17,479 nucleotides of DNA, taken from NCBI GenBank assembly GCA_021413665.1, contig JAIOPW010000287.1, forward strand, positions 1 through 17,479. The letters are read 5' to 3'. Both the position numbers and the translations under genes were made by a program. Position 1 is the first letter of the stretch. Each line of letters begins with the position of its first letter. Under the pieces are notes generated by a model. The model worked only from the letters and a program-made list of their open reading frames with translations, did not search any database and had not been told where the DNA came from. This document shows, in pieces, positions 15,476 to 17,479 of this stretch. The DNA comes from Rhodocyclales bacterium. Its GTDB lineage: Bacteria; Pseudomonadota; Gammaproteobacteria; Burkholderiales; Rhodocyclaceae.

Positions 15476-16651
15476 TCAGCCCACGGCGGCTTTCAAGCTT
15501 GCGGCCCGATCCGTCCGTTCCCATTTCAGGTCGATGTCGCTGCGGCCGAAATGGCCGTAGGCGGCGGTTTGGCGATAGATGGGCCGCGCCAGGTCGAGGG
15601 TTTCGATGATGCCGCTCGGCGTCAGGCGAAAGACCTTTTTCACCGCCGCCTCGAGCGCGGCATCCGCCACGCCGGCCGTGCCCTGGCTGTCGATCATCAC
15701 CGACACCGGCTCGGCGACGCCGATGGCATAGGCGATCTGCACCAGGCAGCGCCGCGCCAGGCCGGCGGCGACAATGTTCTTCGCGATGTAGCGCGCCATG
15801 TAAGCCGCGGAGCGGTCGACCTTGCTCGGATCCTTGCCGGAAAACGCGCCGCCGCCATGCGGGCAGGCGCCGCCGTAGGTGTCGACGATGATCTTGCGCC
15901 CGGTCAGGCCCGTGTCGCCGTTGGGACCGCCGATCTCGAAGGGGCCGGCCGGATTGACCCAGATGCGGAAATCCGCGGCACGCAGATTCGCCGGCAGCAG
16001 GGGATCGATGATCTCGCGCGTGACCTCCCGCGCCACCCAGGCCGGGTCAAGGTTCCGTTCGATCTGGGTCGAGATCACCACGTTGTCGACGCCGGCCACC
16101 CGTTGCCCCTCGTAGTGCACCGTGACCTGGCTCTTGGCGTCGGGGCGCAGCCACGGCAGGGCGCCGGACTTGCGCAACTGCGCCTGGCGCATCACCAGCC
16201 GGTGCGCAAGCCAGATCGGATAGGGCATCAGGTCCGGGGTTTCGTCGCAGGCATAGCCGAACATCAGACCCTGGTCGCCGGCGCCGAGCTGGCCGTCGGC
16301 ATGCACGATGCCCTTGTTGATCTGGATCGACTGGTGGTTGAAACGCACCTGGACTTCGCAGCGGTCCGGGTCGATGCCGGTGTCCGCCTCCCGGTAGCCG
16401 GCATCGCGCAACACCTGGCGGGCGATCTCCTCAGCGCGGGCGCGGATGTCGTCGTAGATGGCCGGATCGGCGGTCCTGAACTCGCCGGCGATGACAATCA
16501 GGTTGTCCGCGACCAGGGTTTCGCAGGCCACCTTGGCGCTCGCCTCGCGCGCGAGGAAGGCGTCGAGGATGGCGTCCGAAATCTGGTCGGCGAGCTTGTC
16601 GGGATGGCCTTCCGAAACGGATTCGGAAGTGAATAGGTAGCGGCGCTCCAT
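15476..16651 (-). CDS. metK: S-adenosylmethionine synthetase MetK
   Basis: This 391-residue cytoplasmic enzyme makes S-adenosylmethionine from methionine and ATP. Family motifs are intact: GHPDK at 15-19 with His16, GAGDQGLMFGYA at 123-134, DTGLTGRK near 246-253 and the phosphate loop GGGAFSGKDPSKVDRSAAY at 267-285. Length fits the bacterial family (about 384-390). Some positions usually conserved look altered (ETLVADNLIVIAGE rather than the common ETYVKTG...GE; GGACPHGGG before the loop), so it may be a diverged copy. The ATG shares one base with the stop of the upstream dehydrogenase (TGATG), and AGGTGAT serves as ribosome binding site, so the two are co-transcribed and coupled. A frame reading through to 17371 is an artefact. 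No ahcY or SAM riboswitch lies in the window; the operon start is off the right edge. Confidence 0.95.
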   Translation of the reverse strand: MERRYLFTSESVSEGHPDKLADQISDAILDAFLAREASAKVACETLVADNLIVIAGEFRTADPAIYDDIRARAEEIARQVLRDAGYREADTGIDPDRCEVQVRFNHQSIQINKGIVHADGQLGAGDQGLMFGYACDETPDLMPYPIWLAHRLVMRQAQLRKSGALPWLRPDAKSQVTVHYEGQRVAGVDNVVISTQIERNLDPAWVAREVTREIIDPLLPANLRAADFRIWVNPAGPFEIGGPNGDTGLTGRKIIVDTYGGACPHGGGAFSGKDPSKVDRSAAYMARYIAKNIVAAGLARRCLVQIAYAIGVAEPVSVMIDSQGTAGVADAALEAAVKKVFRLTPSGIIETLDLARPIYRQTAAYGHFGRSDIDLKWERTDRAASLKAAVG

Positions 16652-17479
16652 CAGAACAGGATCACCTGGCGCACGGCTTCGCCGCTGGCGAGGCGATCGA
16701 AACCTTCGTTGATCTGGTCCAGCGTGAGGCGATGCGTGATGAGCTTGTCCACCGGCAGCCGGCCGGCCTTGAACAGCGCGATGTAGTGCGGGATGTCGCG
16801 CGCCGGCACCGACGAGCCGAGGTAGCTGCCCTTCAGCGTGCGCTCCTCGGCGACCAGGTTGACCGCCGGCACGTTGAAGGTGTGCGAGGGCGGCGGCAGG
16901 CTGCAGGTCACCGTGGTGCCGCCGCGTCGCGTCATTTTGTAGGCGGCATCGAGCGCCCGCACCGAACTCGCGGCTTCGATCGCGACATCGACACCGCCCC
17001 GGGTCGCGGCCTTGACCTGCGCCACCAGGTCGGGATCGTCGGCACGGAAGGCGCGCGTCGCGCCCAGCGCCAGCGCGGCATCGAGCTTGGCCGGCAGGGT
17101 ATCGACGGCAATGACTTCGCGCGCACCGGCCGCCAGCGCGCCGAGCACGGCGGAAAGGCCGACGCCGCCGAGGCCGATCACGGCGACGGTCTGGCCGAGG
17201 CGAACCTGCGCCGAGTTGATCGCGGCGCCGACGCCGGTCAGCACGGCGCAGCCGAAAATGGCGGCGCGGCGGTATTGGCCGCGGCGCCCGGTTCGCACAG
17301 CGCGGGGCGGCCTTCGAGGCAGGGCAGGCAATGGCCGCAGCTCGGGACGAAGACCAGCGCGACACTGTCACCGCGCACCAGGTCGCTCACGCCCGGCCCG
17401 CACTCTTCGACCACGCCCGCCGCCTCGTGGCCGAGCGCCATCGGCATCGGCCGCGGCCGGTCGCCATTGACGATGGACA
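16651..17479 (-). pseudogene. Zn-dependent alcohol dehydrogenase, partial, internal deletion
   Basis: This medium-chain zinc dehydrogenase has its N-terminus beyond the window. The first frame (17479 to about 17274) reads SIVNGDRPRPMPMALGHEAA, with catalytic-zinc GHE, and the structural-zinc pattern CGHCLPCLEGRPALC. Near 17263-17274 the frame changes. The second frame continues from AIFGCAVLTGVGAA through the NAD-binding AVIGLGGVGLSAVLG to the normal end RQVILF. In relatives roughly 45-50 residues separate these two blocks, so the segment (usually with AFAEYAVV-like sequence) has been deleted and the frame lost. As read, the first frame stops at 17238 and no active enzyme forms. Substrate is unknown; relatives act on alcohols or aldehydes. 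Misassembly in this GC-rich, CG-repetitive spot is the main alternative. Confidence 0.85.

Noticed and set aside
15476..17371. 631-residue version of metK
   Set aside because: The extension is the dehydrogenase gene read out of frame; MetK normally begins at MERRYLFTSESVSEGHPDK.

Overview
The window is GC-rich, tightly packed bacterial DNA. From family likeness (the methyl-accepting chemotaxis protein (MCP) signalling domains, the FixJ-type regulator, the CheA architecture) it most resembles a betaproteobacterium, perhaps Rhodocyclales. This is inferred from recall, not from a search. No rRNA, tRNA, CRISPR array, transposase or integrase was recognised.

Layout. (1) The left edge (1-259) holds an unresolved gene fragment and copy 1 of a 45-bp regulatory motif. 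(2) A FixJ/NarL-type response regulator on the + strand (260-834) has lost most of its DNA-binding helix-turn-helix through a frame-shifting deletion. (3) Nine closely spaced or overlapping minus-strand genes run from 14697 down to 868 and look like one operon: cheY, a short two-TM MCP, a STAS protein, cheA, an MCP with a C-terminal tail, cheW, a NIT-domain MCP, a REC/HD-GYP c-di-GMP phosphodiesterase and a 1426-residue hybrid histidine kinase. (4) A 341-bp gap carries motif copy 2 and several strong inverted repeats. (5) A 63-residue unknown gene (15039-15230) has motif copy 3 upstream. (6) metK (S-adenosylmethionine synthetase) starts inside the stop codon of a zinc alcohol dehydrogenase gene, which has an internal frame-shifting deletion and runs off the right edge.

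How the genes could work together. The MCPs with CheW should control CheA autophosphorylation, and CheY should receive the phosphate. No cheR, cheB, cheZ, cheC or cheX gene is present. Two details may compensate. The first MCP carries a CheZ-like DxxxQ motif in a 'QDxTRQ' context near its C-terminus. CheA carries one near-consensus and one degenerate copy of the 24-residue motif known from c-di-GMP-binding MshEN domains. Since the operon ends with an HD-GYP phosphodiesterase translationally coupled to a kinase with its own phosphotransfer domain, a chemosensory array wired to c-di-GMP is the most interesting hypothesis here.

The three motif copies share the palindrome CTACGTAG. In copies 2 and 3 a -10-like GATAAA lies 31 bp from its centre, facing cheY and the small gene, with predicted leaders of about 85-90 nt. 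This resembles promoters activated by a LuxR/FixJ-type regulator. The only such regulator in view is the broken one.
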